Notes: generated from the letters alone by a model not told the origin. A stretch of DNA of 64,000 nt from Syntrophomonas sp. (GCA_016841425.1 JAENZE010000001.1:372001-436000), one strand, 5' to 3'; counted from the first letter of the stretch, positions 50,648 to 60,317 are shown. Made by a program: numbers and translations.

Positions 50648-50988
50648 TCGTATAAGGGTACGTTGCGATTATCCAAGACTATATAAAACTGGCACGGAAC
50701 CATATGTGCACAAAACGGCAAGCAATGCGACTGTGGCCACAGCCGCGAATTTTTTACGTTTTGCCCTCCGGCCAAACCACGAAAAATTATGCTTGTTGGG
50801 TCTCATAAGAAGACAAGCCATAATAACCCAGACCTAACTTATTAAGCGTATTAGCTAAACATAATAATATATTCTGATAACAACAGTTATAAACAGCTTA
50901 CTTCAGGGTCTGGCCGTTTGCCTGGTTTATCCCGCTGCAGATACAATGTTCATATGATCTTCCATATGGAGAAAGGAGTGGCTAGTAT
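50648..50988. other. Gap of about 340 bp; no gene seen
   Basis: No credible reading frame was found. A CTGTGGCCACAG palindrome occurs at about 50732. The right end contains AAAGGAG for the next gene. It probably contains the right border of the acquired segment, but no terminal repeats were recognised. Confidence 0.45.
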
Positions 50989-51882
50989 TTGCAGCAAAGA
51001 AAACGTAATAAAGTTACAGCAGGGTTAGTGGTGTTGCTTGTCTTAAGCACAGCACTAATATGTTTACCATCAGTCGGTGCAGGTTATGGCGAAGAGATCT
51101 TACAAAGGGGGTCCCATGGTGATAGTGTATACAGACTGCAGCAGGATTTGACCTCCCTGGGTTATGATACCTCTGGTATTGATGGTTGGTTTGGAATTCA
51201 TACCTACAATGCAGTTAAAGAATTTCAATCTGAGCAGGGATTAAAAGTGGATGGTATACTAGGAACCGCAAGTATAAAAGCGCTCGAAAAATGTTTAGCG
51301 GGAAATACTGCCTATTATACTGTGAAATCTGGTGACACTTTAAGTGCAATAGCGAGCAGGTATAAAACAACGGTCAACTCAATAATGGCTGCTAATAACT
51401 TGAACTCATACATAATCTTAATCGGAGATACTTTGAAAATCCCATCCAACAATAATTGCGAGGTTTCAAGAAGTGTATCCCGCTATGGTAAGATGGCTGA
51501 TTGGTGGACAGAAGCACAGTACATATTTTCACGTGGTAAAGTAGCAAAAATTACAGATATTGATACCGGGATAAGCTACTATACGATACGCAAAGCGGGA
51601 AGCAATCACGCAGACTGTCAGCCTTTAACCGCAGCCGATACTGCTAAAATGAAGCAAATTTATGGTGGACAATGGAGCTGGACTAGAAGGGCTGTCATTG
51701 TTGAAGTAGATGGAATTAAATTAGCTGCTTCCCAGAATTGCATGCCTCATGGAGGTCAATCAATTTATGATAATAATTTTCCAGGACATTATTGTATACA
51801 CTTTTTAAACAGCAGGACTCATGGTACCAATAGAGTAGATGAGAATCATCAGGCTATGGTTTATAAAGCCGCCGGCTTATAA
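50989..51882 (+). CDS. Secreted wall protein: PG-binding domain, LysM and an uncharacterised C-terminal domain
   Basis: The 297-residue protein has an N-terminal signal peptide (basic start, VVLLVLSTALICLPSVGA), a peptidoglycan-binding type 1 domain (about 37-100; GDSVYRLQQDLTSLGYD, IDGWFGIHTYNAVKEFQ), a LysM domain (about 106-152; YYTVKSGDTLSAIASRYKT) and a C-terminal domain of about 130 residues with KITDIDTGISYYTIRKAG, the tryptophan-rich GGQWSWTRRA, and FPGHYCIHFLNSRTHG. I have seen the last block in Firmicute LysM proteins, but its activity is unknown to me. The TTG start has AAAGGAG 10 nt upstream. Confidence 0.88.
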   Translation: MQQRKRNKVTAGLVVLLVLSTALICLPSVGAGYGEEILQRGSHGDSVYRLQQDLTSLGYDTSGIDGWFGIHTYNAVKEFQSEQGLKVDGILGTASIKALEKCLAGNTAYYTVKSGDTLSAIASRYKTTVNSIMAANNLNSYIILIGDTLKIPSNNNCEVSRSVSRYGKMADWWTEAQYIFSRGKVAKITDIDTGISYYTIRKAGSNHADCQPLTAADTAKMKQIYGGQWSWTRRAVIVEVDGIKLAASQNCMPHGGQSIYDNNFPGHYCIHFLNSRTHGTNRVDENHQAMVYKAAGL

Positions 51883-51906
51883 TATGTTAATACTAAGATT
51901 AAATAC

Positions 51907-51942
51907 AATAACTGACTCTGCTTCAGGCTGGAGTCAGTTATT
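51907..51942. terminator. Bidirectional terminator-like hairpin between convergent genes
   Basis: AATAACTGACTC (51907-51918) and GAGTCAGTTATT (51931-51942) form a perfect 12-bp stem between the LysM gene and the convergent FapA-family gene. Confidence 0.75.
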
Positions 51943-51973
51943 GCACTTGTGTATACAGACATGTTTGGTTAAG

Positions 51974-53539
51974 TTAATAAAAAAGCAGTTTCTTTTCATC
52001 CGGATCATAATACATTTTCAGGGTTTTAACGTCCTGGGGAAGTTTTATGATCTCATGTTTTATAGAAAAAGACATACCTTCCTCCAGTCCACCTCCAATC
52101 TCGATCATACCTTCGCCGCGTGTACTTTTAAGCATTTGACTAAGGAATTTTCGCTCTTCGATCATGATATCCAATTCTTCCTGCAAATTCATATATTCGG
52201 GCAGCATCTCTTCCAGCAGGAACAGCGAACGTGCATCTTCCTTCCTGTTGCGAAGAGTCCGAATAGTTGAAGCAGACTGCTTTAGCTTATTTTCTAACCT
52301 GTCGATAATATGATTAAGTTCATGCATTCTTTCATAATATTGCTTTCTTTCAATACCTTCCACCCTTAAATCGAGTTGTCTGGAATTATTAATCCGGGAT
52401 GCCTTGATTCTTGTTTTAGCAGATATTGTATTACTACCCAGAATACGTCCTCTACGCCCTTGTATCAGGACAGAATCACCAGCACTAGCATTACAGCGTA
52501 CAATATATTCATTTATTACAATGGACTGGCCAGCTACTACCGTAGCTGCCTGAACAAACTTTGCTTCCACATTTTTGTGGGCTGTGACTAATGCTTTACC
52601 ACGGCCTATAATTCCGTTCTTTACAAAAATCGATCCCTTGCGAGATTTGATTAGAGCGTTACCTACCCCACCACGAATATCAATATCATCATCAGCCTCA
52701 ACCTTAAATCCGTCGTATACATTGCCAGTAATTAATACTTTCCCCATAAAATTAATGTTACCAATTGAAAAATCCACATCACCGGATACCTGGTATAACC
52801 TGCTGACATGCAGTTTATCATTAATCCATGATATGGCTCCGTCAATTTCTGCTTGCGCCTTATCCTGTATGATAATGACCCCCCGGCCTACTTTAAAGTT
52901 GATATTTTCTCCCGATTGAGCAGCTACTTCTTTTCCGTAAACATCAGTGCCAGGAGTTCCTTCAGTAGCAGGTTCTCGGACAGCTAGTATGTCGCCTGCA
53001 TATACCGGTATAATCTGTCCCAGTTCATAATAATCGACTTTATCATTTGCAAGTAAAACAGGTTTAGGGGTAGGATTCTTTTCATAAAAATATTTTATAC
53101 TTGCATTTTGGCCATTTACCGGATTAATGCCTCTAGCAGCTATAGTAGGGATGTCAGGATTATTTAAAGCTTTTTCAATCTCCTGGGTATCGATTCCAAA
53201 TACTATTCCCTGGTTCCCAAGCTCAGTAATTATATCATTTACCGAGGTTCTGACATAGGATCTGGATTCTACAGTTAAAATCACCAGCATATTATCTTCA
53301 GTCACTTCTATTATCAGGGGCAATATTTCATCAGTTTCTTCTGACAATAGATCTTTATCTAAATCTGATTCAAGTTTAATCTCCATTTCCAATTCTCCTT
53401 CGGCCAGGTCCTGAATAGATTTACATGATAGGCGGATACCCATCAAGGATAATTCTCTTTCGATGTGTGTGAAGTCCAATTTTTTGAGTAGTTTAATATA
53501 CCTTCCATCTGGTCTGTCGATAAGTTTCAGGTTGCTCAT
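51974..53539 (-). CDS. FapA (DUF342) family protein
   Basis: The 521-residue protein matches the FapA/DUF342 family. It has an N-terminal alpha/beta region, a beta-helix core (GQIIPVYAGDILAVREPATEG, GKEVAAQSG, then repeated segments such as GNVYDGFKVEADDDIDIRGG and ARNI-like ALVTAHKNVEAKFVQ) and a C-terminal coiled coil (HELNHIIDRLENKLKQS). Family members form polymerised beta-helical structures linked to flagellar or cell-surface localisation, but the biochemical role is open. ATG 53539 has GGAG upstream on the minus strand. It stands alone. Confidence 0.88.
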   Translation of the reverse strand: MSNLKLIDRPDGRYIKLLKKLDFTHIERELSLMGIRLSCKSIQDLAEGELEMEIKLESDLDKDLLSEETDEILPLIIEVTEDNMLVILTVESRSYVRTSVNDIITELGNQGIVFGIDTQEIEKALNNPDIPTIAARGINPVNGQNASIKYFYEKNPTPKPVLLANDKVDYYELGQIIPVYAGDILAVREPATEGTPGTDVYGKEVAAQSGENINFKVGRGVIIIQDKAQAEIDGAISWINDKLHVSRLYQVSGDVDFSIGNINFMGKVLITGNVYDGFKVEADDDIDIRGGVGNALIKSRKGSIFVKNGIIGRGKALVTAHKNVEAKFVQAATVVAGQSIVINEYIVRCNASAGDSVLIQGRRGRILGSNTISAKTRIKASRINNSRQLDLRVEGIERKQYYERMHELNHIIDRLENKLKQSASTIRTLRNRKEDARSLFLLEEMLPEYMNLQEELDIMIEERKFLSQMLKSTRGEGMIEIGGGLEEGMSFSIKHEIIKLPQDVKTLKMYYDPDEKKLLFY

Positions 53540-53747
53540 GGAGTTTCTCCCATCTTTATTAGTAAAACCTTATTTAAGTGGTTAGTCTGCTCGAAAGTGC
53601 AGGAATAGCAGTTTAAGTATTTAATCTAAAGCATAAATTATACTATATATACTGTTTCGTATAATTAAGACATAAAATTTATGTCTATAAAATAAAGGAT
53701 TACATATTTATTTGTAGTATTAAGAATATATAGTTGGGGGTGGACGT

Positions 53748-54356
53748 ATGACAGAGCTAAATGTAATAGCTATAAATGGAAGCCCGAATGAAAAAGGCAA
53801 TACTGCCTATTTATTACAAGAGGCTCTTAATGAGTGTAAGAATATGGGTGCCATTACTCAAATTATTAGCTGCCAGCAGATGATTAAAAGGCACAAAATG
53901 CCTTTTTGCATTGCTTGTTCATCTCCCTGTTTGGGTAAATGTTATGAAAGTTCTGAACTTGAAAAAGCATTCAAAGCCATTTCCATGGCCGATGGATTGA
54001 TAGTTGGGAGTCCGGTATATTTTGGCACAGTTACTGCACAATTGAAGGCAGTCTGGGATAAAGGAAGAAAAATAAGAAGTGAAAAAAAATTAATGAATGT
54101 AGTTGGAGGAGCAATCGCGGTAGGAGCAGCAAGATTCGGAGGCCAGGAAACAACTATGAGAGCTATACAGGATATGTTTCTGGCACAGGGAATGCTAGTG
54201 GTAGGGGATGGGTACTACCTGGATGACTGTGGTCATCTGGGGGCAGCAGGTCAGAACCCGGCCTGGGAAGATGAGAATGCTGTAGAAAGAGCCCGCATAT
54301 TGGGAAAACGAATATTTGAAGTTGCCATGGCTACCGCTTATTTGAGAAGACGATGA
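53748..54356 (+). CDS. NADPH-dependent FMN reductase / iron-sulfur flavoprotein-like protein
   Basis: The 202-residue flavodoxin-fold protein begins with the FMN phosphate loop AINGSPNEKGNTAYLL. It has SPVYFGTVTAQLKAVWDK, typical of the FMN-reductase/ISF family. Four cysteines, C-IA-C-SSP-C-LGK-C at about residues 57-67, could bind a [4Fe-4S] cluster as in archaeal-type iron-sulfur flavoproteins, although the spacing is not canonical. GGGGGTGG precedes the ATG. The likely role is two-electron/one-electron transfer or oxygen defence; partner unknown. Confidence 0.85.
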   Translation: MTELNVIAINGSPNEKGNTAYLLQEALNECKNMGAITQIISCQQMIKRHKMPFCIACSSPCLGKCYESSELEKAFKAISMADGLIVGSPVYFGTVTAQLKAVWDKGRKIRSEKKLMNVVGGAIAVGAARFGGQETTMRAIQDMFLAQGMLVVGDGYYLDDCGHLGAAGQNPAWEDENAVERARILGKRIFEVAMATAYLRRR

Positions 54357-54387
54357 AGGATGCCGGATAAAAACAAAACTCCGCTGT

Positions 54388-54417
54388 AATCCTTGGTCGG
54401 GGGACTAAGGATTTTTA
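54388..54417 (+). terminator. Rho-independent terminator
   Basis: AATCCTTGGTC (54388-54398) pairs with GACTAAGGATT (54403-54413) with one G-T wobble, then TTTT. It lies 32 bp after the flavoprotein gene. Confidence 0.85.
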
Positions 54418-54499
54418 TATTAATAAGACAATAGCCATAAAAGAAGATTAATAATAAATCAAAACTAATTCAGAGGCCTGGTTAGAGAGGTGAGCAGGT

Positions 54500-55591
54500 A
54501 TGAGCATCAGGGAAGAAATAGAAAAACGAGAAAAAGAGATGTTAGCTGCCCATGCCACTCTGGCAATAAACTCCAGAGGCAGAGATAGGGAGGAAGAACC
54601 AGATCCAATCCGCTCATGTTTTATGGTCGACCGGGATCGGGTGGTACATTCAAAATCCTTCAGGCGATTAAAACATAAGACCCAGGTTTTCATTGCCCCT
54701 CCGGGTGATCATTACAGAAGCAGGTTGACACATACCCTGGAAGTCAATCAGATCGCTAAAACTATCGGGGCAGGCCTGAACTTGAACATAGATTTAATAG
54801 AAGCCATAGCGCTGGCCCATGACCTGGGACATACACCATTTGCCCATGCCGGAGAACAAATACTGGATAGTTTACTCGCTTCTGGTTTCCGGCACAACGA
54901 GAACAGCATCCGGGTCTTAACCAGGATAGAACAGCACCGGACCGGAAGAGGCCTGAATTTATCCTGGGAAGTACTGGATGGGGTGATTCATCATAGTGGA
55001 TACGATTCCAGTGATAAGATGGCGGCTACCCTGGAAGGACAGGTAATAAGGCTGAGTGATAAAATTGCTTATGTTCAGCATGATATAGATGACTCGATAC
55101 GGGCAGGACTGCTGTCCTGGGAAGATATCCCCAGGGGTTACCTGGATGTATTAGGATATACCCACAGTAAAAGAATAGCCACTCTTGTAAATGATACGAT
55201 TATACATACCCGATCACTGATGGAGAAAAAAAAGCAAGTGGCAGTTAAACCATCTCCGAAGATAGACCAGGCTTTGAAAGGACTTCGGAAATATATGTTT
55301 GATTTTATTTACAATGGTCCAGTTTGTCAGGCTGAACGCTCTCGGGCAGGTTTTATTATCGAGCATTTGTTTAAGTACTATAAGGAAAACCCCCGGAAAA
55401 TGACAGCAGTGTATCTGGAGATAGCTGAAGAAGAAGGATTAGATCAGGCAGTCGCAGACTACATTTCGGGAATGAGTGACGAATACTGTATTTCATCTTT
55501 TCTTGATATATATGTACCGCGCTCGCTGGTACCAGAGGCCAGAAAATCCTGGGAGCTTGGTTTGAAAATTGATAAAAAGCAAAATAATTAG
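54500..55591 (+). CDS. dgt: dGTP triphosphohydrolase-like HD protein
   Basis: The 363-residue protein matches the short dGTPase-like family in Firmicutes. HD-domain motifs include RSRLTHTLEVNQIAK, ALAHDLGHTPFAHAGE and LRLSDKIAYVQHD-type IRLSDKIAYVQHDIDD. It hydrolyses dNTPs to nucleosides and triphosphate. GAGAGGTGAG precedes the ATG. It is followed by dnaG and rpoD, the usual macromolecular-synthesis neighbourhood in Clostridia. Confidence 0.94.
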   Translation: MSIREEIEKREKEMLAAHATLAINSRGRDREEEPDPIRSCFMVDRDRVVHSKSFRRLKHKTQVFIAPPGDHYRSRLTHTLEVNQIAKTIGAGLNLNIDLIEAIALAHDLGHTPFAHAGEQILDSLLASGFRHNENSIRVLTRIEQHRTGRGLNLSWEVLDGVIHHSGYDSSDKMAATLEGQVIRLSDKIAYVQHDIDDSIRAGLLSWEDIPRGYLDVLGYTHSKRIATLVNDTIIHTRSLMEKKKQVAVKPSPKIDQALKGLRKYMFDFIYNGPVCQAERSRAGFIIEHLFKYYKENPRKMTAVYLEIAEEEGLDQAVADYISGMSDEYCISSFLDIYVPRSLVPEARKSWELGLKIDKKQNN

Positions 55592-55651
55592 ATAAAATTC
55601 GCATAATTAAAAGGAATTCTATTTAAAAAGTAGAATAGTAGGTGGAGATAA

Positions 55652-57406
55652 TTGACTAGATATTATGATGATCAAATATTAAACGACATAATGAATAGAT
55701 TGGACATGGTAGATATAGTATCAGAAAGTGTGAAGCTCACCAGAAAAGGTACTCGATACTGGGGTTTGTGTCCATTTCATGAGGAAAAAACCTCATCCTT
55801 TTCAATAACACCGGATAAAAACCTGTTTTATTGTTTTGGGTGCCATGCTGGAGGCAATATATTTACGTACATCATGAAGCGGGATGGAGTTGAATTTGCA
55901 GAAGCAGTGGAGATGCTTGCCAGTCGGGCAGGAGTCCATCTCACAGTGTCAGGCAAGAACCAAAAGGCTGACCGGATTAGAAAGAGTGTGCTCGAGATTA
56001 ACCAGGCCGCCGCACAGTATTATCATAAATCTCTGCTGTCGAATCAACTGGCCATTGATTACATGATGAAACGCGGAATAAACCAGCAGACGATTGAAGA
56101 ATTTAAAATAGGATATGCTGTTGATGCTTGGAATCATCTGGAAGAATACCTGTTGAAAAAAGGGTATTCTGAACAGTATCTTAAAATATCAGGATTGATC
56201 AAACGAAGCAGTACCGATAGGTATTATGATCTATTTAGGAATCGAATAGTATTTCCGATCAGCCAGTACAGTGGAGAAATTATCGGATTTGGAGGCCGGG
56301 TAATCGACGAGGGTATGCCCAAGTATTTGAATACTCCAGAGACCGAACTATATTCCAAAAGGAAAAATCTTTACGGTTTATATCAGGCTAGAGAAGCAGT
56401 CCGCAAAGAAAATGAGGTGCTGCTGGTAGAAGGCTACATGGACTGTATTAAAATTCATCAGAATGGGATAAAAAATTGCGTAGCTTCCCTGGGTACTGCC
56501 TTCACCAGTGAACAGGCTGTCCTGTTAAGGCGTTATGCCGAAAAAGTAATAATTCTATATGATGGTGATGAGGCTGGACAGAGGGAGACAATGCGGGCCA
56601 TAGATATTCTTCGAGATCAGGAACTGAATGTTGAAGTGGTTACCCTGCCGGGAGGTAAGGACCCGGACGAGTACTTGGAATTGTATAGAAAAGAGGAATT
56701 TTTGCATTATATAAAGAATAATAAAGTAACTTACCTGGAATTTAAAATAAATCGATATATAAACCAGGAAAAACAGATGAGTCTCGAGGGACAGAAGAAA
56801 ATCATAAGTGCAGTAAAAAGTGATATCAATCAATTAACAAGTGAAATTGAAAAAGATTATTATGTAAAGACTCTAGCTAAAAAATTACGACTGGAAGAAA
56901 ATATCGTTTACCGTGAAATAAGCTCAAAAAACAGGGATAATCGACCTATTGAGGAGAATAAAAGTAAAAAATATAGGGATAATATTGAATACGGCAATTA
57001 TAGCTTAGAAGAGAAAATATTGGTATCCATGCTTAGAAACGAGCAGGTTTTCAGCAAAGTTAAATCCTCGATAGGGATTAAATTTTTTACTAAACCAGAA
57101 TATCAAGAATTTATTATCCAGTATGATTTAATGCAGAACCTGAAGCAAATGACTGACAAGGCTGATGAAGAAATGATGCCGATTATTGCCAGGATTGAAT
57201 TCATGCTGGAAGATATCGGCGAAATTGATGATATAGCAGTAAATAACTTTATTCGCAGGGTTGTTGTGATGAAGGCTAAAAAGCGCCAGCGAACAATATA
57301 CCATAAGCTAAATACCCTTACTACCGAAGGTGATTTTAATAGTTTAATGAAGTTTATTCTCGAAATGGACACCATCCTTAATAAAACCCGGGAAGGGGGG
57401 ATATAG
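55652..57406 (+). CDS. dnaG: DNA primase DnaG
   Basis: DnaG makes RNA primers at the replication fork. The zinc-binding domain CPFHEEKTSSFSI...CFGCHAGG lies at about residues 39-72. The TOPRIM core has VEGYMDCIKIHQNGI and LYDGDEAGQRET, and the C-terminal helicase-binding domain follows. The TTG start has GGTGGAG upstream. The stop touches the rpoD ATG (57407), so the two are co-transcribed and probably coupled. Confidence 0.97.
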   Translation: MTRYYDDQILNDIMNRLDMVDIVSESVKLTRKGTRYWGLCPFHEEKTSSFSITPDKNLFYCFGCHAGGNIFTYIMKRDGVEFAEAVEMLASRAGVHLTVSGKNQKADRIRKSVLEINQAAAQYYHKSLLSNQLAIDYMMKRGINQQTIEEFKIGYAVDAWNHLEEYLLKKGYSEQYLKISGLIKRSSTDRYYDLFRNRIVFPISQYSGEIIGFGGRVIDEGMPKYLNTPETELYSKRKNLYGLYQAREAVRKENEVLLVEGYMDCIKIHQNGIKNCVASLGTAFTSEQAVLLRRYAEKVIILYDGDEAGQRETMRAIDILRDQELNVEVVTLPGGKDPDEYLELYRKEEFLHYIKNNKVTYLEFKINRYINQEKQMSLEGQKKIISAVKSDINQLTSEIEKDYYVKTLAKKLRLEENIVYREISSKNRDNRPIEENKSKKYRDNIEYGNYSLEEKILVSMLRNEQVFSKVKSSIGIKFFTKPEYQEFIIQYDLMQNLKQMTDKADEEMMPIIARIEFMLEDIGEIDDIAVNNFIRRVVVMKAKKRQRTIYHKLNTLTTEGDFNSLMKFILEMDTILNKTREGGI

Positions 57407-58489
57407 ATGAAAGTGGATGGAAAACTTGCTGAGGCAATAACTGTTATAGCTGAAAAAGGCAAGAAGAAGAAAAATTTGTCCTATGAGGAAATTATAGATG
57501 AGCTGCAGGGCTTCAGCCTGGACTCTGACCACATAGACGATATTTTGGAACATTTACAGACCATGGGCATAGCTATAGGCAGTGAGAGTGAGATTGAAGG
57601 AGAAGACGATGTAGAGCAGGAAACCCTGGAAACTGCAGATGTAGTTATACCCGATGGTATAGAAATAGATGATCCGGTTCGTATGTACCTCAAGGAAATT
57701 GGCAGGGTAAGGCTTCTCACAGCAGAAGAGGAGATAGATCTGGCCTTGAGGATTGAACTAGGTGAAGAGGAAGCAAAAAGGCAGTTGGTTGAGGCTAACC
57801 TGAGATTGGTCGTCAGCATAGCTAAAAGGTATGTTGGGAGAGGTATGCTGTTTTTGGACTTGATCCAGGAAGGGAATCTTGGTCTTATGAAGGCAGTGGA
57901 AAAGTTTGATTACCGGAAAGGATTCAAATTCAGTACATATGCTACCTGGTGGATCAGGCAGGCTATAACCAGGGCCATAGCAGATCAGGCTCGTACTATC
58001 AGGATACCTGTGCATATGGTTGAAACTATTAACAAGTTGTCCCGGGTGCAGAGGAATCTGCTGCAGATTTTGGGCAGGGAACCTACGCCGATCGAGGTGG
58101 CAGAAGAAATGGACATTCCGGTGGATAGGGTTATTGAAATAATGAAAGTAGCTCAGGAGCCGGTATCTCTGGAGACTCCTATTGGAGAAGAAGATGACAG
58201 CCATCTGGGCGATTTTATTACCGACGAAGATGCAGAGTCACCGGAAGAATCAGCATCATTTGTATTATTGCGGGAACATCTGGATGGAATCTTGAATACC
58301 TTGACCGAAAGGGAGGAAAAAGTCCTGAGATTAAGATTTGGTCTGGATGACGGAAGGCCTAGAACCCTGGAGGAGGTAGGGCAGGAGTTTGGCGTTACCA
58401 GAGAAAGGATTAGACAGATCGAAGCCAAGGCCTTGCGTAAACTAAGGCATCCATCACGTAGTAAGAAACTTAAAGACTATATAGAATAA
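57407..58489 (+). CDS. rpoD: Primary sigma factor RpoD/SigA
   Basis: The 360-residue vegetative sigma factor has region 1.1, region 1.2/2 ([57 protein letters not shown]), region 3 and region 4 ([37 protein letters not shown]). It recognises TTGACA/TATAAT promoters such as those seen here before hrcA and the tRNA genes. GGGGGGATAT precedes the ATG. Confidence 0.98.
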   Translation: MKVDGKLAEAITVIAEKGKKKKNLSYEEIIDELQGFSLDSDHIDDILEHLQTMGIAIGSESEIEGEDDVEQETLETADVVIPDGIEIDDPVRMYLKEIGRVRLLTAEEEIDLALRIELGEEEAKRQLVEANLRLVVSIAKRYVGRGMLFLDLIQEGNLGLMKAVEKFDYRKGFKFSTYATWWIRQAITRAIADQARTIRIPVHMVETINKLSRVQRNLLQILGREPTPIEVAEEMDIPVDRVIEIMKVAQEPVSLETPIGEEDDSHLGDFITDEDAESPEESASFVLLREHLDGILNTLTEREEKVLRLRFGLDDGRPRTLEEVGQEFGVTRERIRQIEAKALRKLRHPSRSKKLKDYIE

Positions 58490-58513
58490 AGCGATAGAAA
58501 TATCAAAATCGTA

Positions 58514-58543
58514 TTGACAATGACCTATAATAAATAATATAAT
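58514..58543 (+). promoter_or_regulatory. Sigma-A promoter of tRNA-Asn
   Basis: Perfect TTGACA (58514-58519) and TATAAT (58538-58543) boxes are separated by 18 bp, 17 bp before the tRNA. Confidence 0.85.
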
Positions 58544-58560
58544 GAATCTCGTTGAGACGG

Positions 58561-58632
58561 TCCTCGATAGCTCAACGGTAGAGCATCCGGCTGTTAACCG
58601 GAGGGTTGTAGGTTCGAATCCTACTCGGGGAG
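58561..58632 (+). tRNA. tRNA-Asn (anticodon GTT)
   Basis: The cloverleaf folds fully: acceptor TCCTCGA/TCGGGGA (one T-G wobble), anticodon stem CCGG/CCGG with loop CTGTTAA, and T loop TTCGAAT. CCA is encoded at 58633-58635. A terminator and its own promoter make it a single-gene unit. Confidence 0.97.
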
Positions 58633-58646
58633 CCATTGAAATCCAG

Positions 58647-58676
58647 GCGGTAACCCAGAAGAGTTACCGCTTTTTG
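58647..58676 (+). terminator. Terminator after tRNA-Asn
   Basis: GCGGTAAC (58647-58654) pairs with GTTACCGC (58663-58670), followed by TTTTT. Confidence 0.88.
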
Positions 58677-58790
58677 ATTAAATATATTATCATATACAGC
58701 TATTGGATTGGATGGGAAATAGTAGAAGTGGGTATATTGCCGGGATTCAGGTTCCAGCGATAATCAATTAAAAGAAATATTGTTTTGCTA

Positions 58791-58819
58791 TTGACCTTTG
58801 TACAGAATTTTTATATACT
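58791..58819 (+). promoter_or_regulatory. Sigma-A promoter of the Met-Glu-Val tRNA cluster
   Basis: TTGACC (58791-58796) and TATACT (58814-58819) are separated by 17 bp, 28 bp before tRNA-Met. Confidence 0.75.
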
Positions 58820-58847
58820 AACTGTTGCGGGGTTACCGCAGTAACCA

Positions 58848-58920
58848 GGGCCTATAGCTCAGTTGGTAGAGCCACCGGCTCATAACCGGTTGGTCCCAGG
58901 TTCGAGTCCTGGTAGGCCCA
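58848..58920 (+). tRNA. tRNA-Met (anticodon CAT)
   Basis: Acceptor GGGCCTA/TAGGCCC pairs fully, so it is not the initiator (which has an unpaired position 1). The anticodon stem CCGG with loop CTCATAA gives CAT. Elongator Met is most likely; tRNA-Ile with modified CAT cannot be excluded from sequence alone. CCA is encoded at 58921-58923. Confidence 0.92.
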
Positions 58921-59074
58921 CCATATCTGATATCAGAAGTCTAAAGTTGAAAAAGAGTTTTGAAGTCAGATCAACAGGGTCAGATATCGGAAACAGGATA
59001 TAAGACCAAGCAGAAATTATCGCAGTCAAATCCCTGCTCTCAATCATCCGATGTCCAAATCCGATTTCCGTTAA

Positions 59075-59146
59075 GGCCCCTTGGTCAAGCGGTTAAGACA
59101 CCGGCCTTTCACGCCGGTAACAGGGGTTCGAGTCCCCTAGGGGTCA
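59075..59146 (+). tRNA. tRNA-Glu (anticodon TTC)
   Basis: Acceptor GGCCCCT/AGGGGTC pairs with one wobble, and the anticodon stem CCGGC/GCCGG has loop CTTTCAC. CCA is encoded at 59147-59149. It is 154 bp after tRNA-Met; the spacer shows no gene. Confidence 0.96.
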
Positions 59147-59152
59147 CCATAA

Positions 59153-59225
<73 letters not shown>

Positions 59226-59239
59226 CCATAGAATAATAG

Positions 59240-59283
59240 AGGGTTCCAGAGTTTTTATTTTAAGCTCCGGAACCCTTTTTTCT
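59240..59283 (+). terminator. Terminator of the tRNA cluster
   Basis: AGGGTTCC (59240-59247) pairs with GGAACCCT (59269-59276), followed by a T-run. The 211 bp up to the next gene hold nothing recognised. Confidence 0.88.
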
Positions 59284-59494
59284 GCTTACTATAGAGAGGT
59301 TTGCACAAAAAAGGCCTTTTGTATCCTAACGTTTAAGTGCTAAACTAACATGGATACGGCTCCAGTAGTTATTAAACCAGATTGTGAATCGGATAAGAAA
59401 TAATTAGAGCAACAATTAGAAAAACTGCTGCCAGCCTGTGCAGAGTCTGATTAAATAGCGACGGTTGGTATTTTTGCTGGAAAGGGGTTTAGCT

Positions 59495-60310
59495 TTGCTA
59501 TCTTACCTGTACAATCAGATTAAGATGTATTGCCGGAAAAAAAGAACTCATACAGATTCTAAAAATAGTTGTCCCAACGACTATATGTTGAAAGGGAGCG
59601 AAGAATCCCTGTTGCTGGTAGAAGGATTGAGATCTGGCTATAAAGAAAAATTATCTGTTATTACCGATTTTTCCTGCTATGTAAAAGCCGGTGAAATAGT
59701 TGGCCTGATTGGTGCCAATGGAGCAGGAAAGTCTACCACCATCAAAGCTATTATGGGTCTGCTGCCCCGCTACCAGGGAGATGTTAAAATACCATTCCGA
59801 GAGCACGGGGGCTATGCTTATATACCAGAATTGCCTGCGCTTTATGAAGAGCTAACCCTGCAGGAGCATTTAGAGATCGCTGCTATGGCGTCTAACATGA
59901 ATATGGAAGTATTCAAAATACGAACTAAAACATTATTGCATAAGTTCAGTATGTTCGAGCAAAGATATGCATATCCGGGAACATTTTCCAAGGGAATGAG
60001 GCAAAAGCTAATGATTTTATGTGCATTTCTTATCGAACCTAGTCTTTATTTAATTGATGAACCTTTTAATGGTTTGGACCCACGAGCAACCAGGGAACTC
60101 TTGAATTCTTTGGTTGAAGAAAAAAAGCGCGGAGTCGGGGTTTTACTTAGTACTCATGTTCTGGATGTAGCTGAGCGTATATGCGACCGTTTCATTGTAA
60201 TGGATAAGGGCAAAATAATAGCTGAAGGTAATCTAAAGGAACTCCAGTCTATTTGCAGCATGCCGGGCAGGGCATTGTTCGAACTCTATGACGAGTTGTT
60301 GGGAGGGTGA
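59495..60310 (+). CDS. ABC transporter ATP-binding protein (EcsA-like)
   Basis: The 271-residue ATPase has Walker A GANGAGKSTT, the signature segment FSKGMRQKLMIL, Walker B LYLIDEPFNGLD and the H-loop STHVLD. The order with a large integral-membrane partner matches EcsAB of Bacilli, a transporter affecting protein secretion and processing. The N-terminus carries an extra basic stretch of about 40 residues. I chose TTG 59495 because AAAGGGG lies 7 nt upstream; ATG 59585 would give a more standard length. Its stop lies just before the permease start. Confidence 0.85.
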   Translation: MLSYLYNQIKMYCRKKRTHTDSKNSCPNDYMLKGSEESLLLVEGLRSGYKEKLSVITDFSCYVKAGEIVGLIGANGAGKSTTIKAIMGLLPRYQGDVKIPFREHGGYAYIPELPALYEELTLQEHLEIAAMASNMNMEVFKIRTKTLLHKFSMFEQRYAYPGTFSKGMRQKLMILCAFLIEPSLYLIDEPFNGLDPRATRELLNSLVEEKKRGVGVLLSTHVLDVAERICDRFIVMDKGKIIAEGNLKELQSICSMPGRALFELYDELLGG

Positions 60311-60317
60311 ATCCAGG

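Noticed and set aside
50690-50712. TGGCACG near 50692 as a third sigma-54 promoter
   Set aside because: The downstream GC element is not at the required spacing.
47735-50988. Intact insertion sequence or integrative element at the acquired segment
   Set aside because: No transposase, integrase, terminal inverted repeats or target duplication was seen; only a sigma-factor fragment supports past mobile DNA.
58542-58763. Open frame across tRNA-Asn
   Set aside because: It is an artefact of the tRNA gene and its terminator; the cloverleaf is complete.
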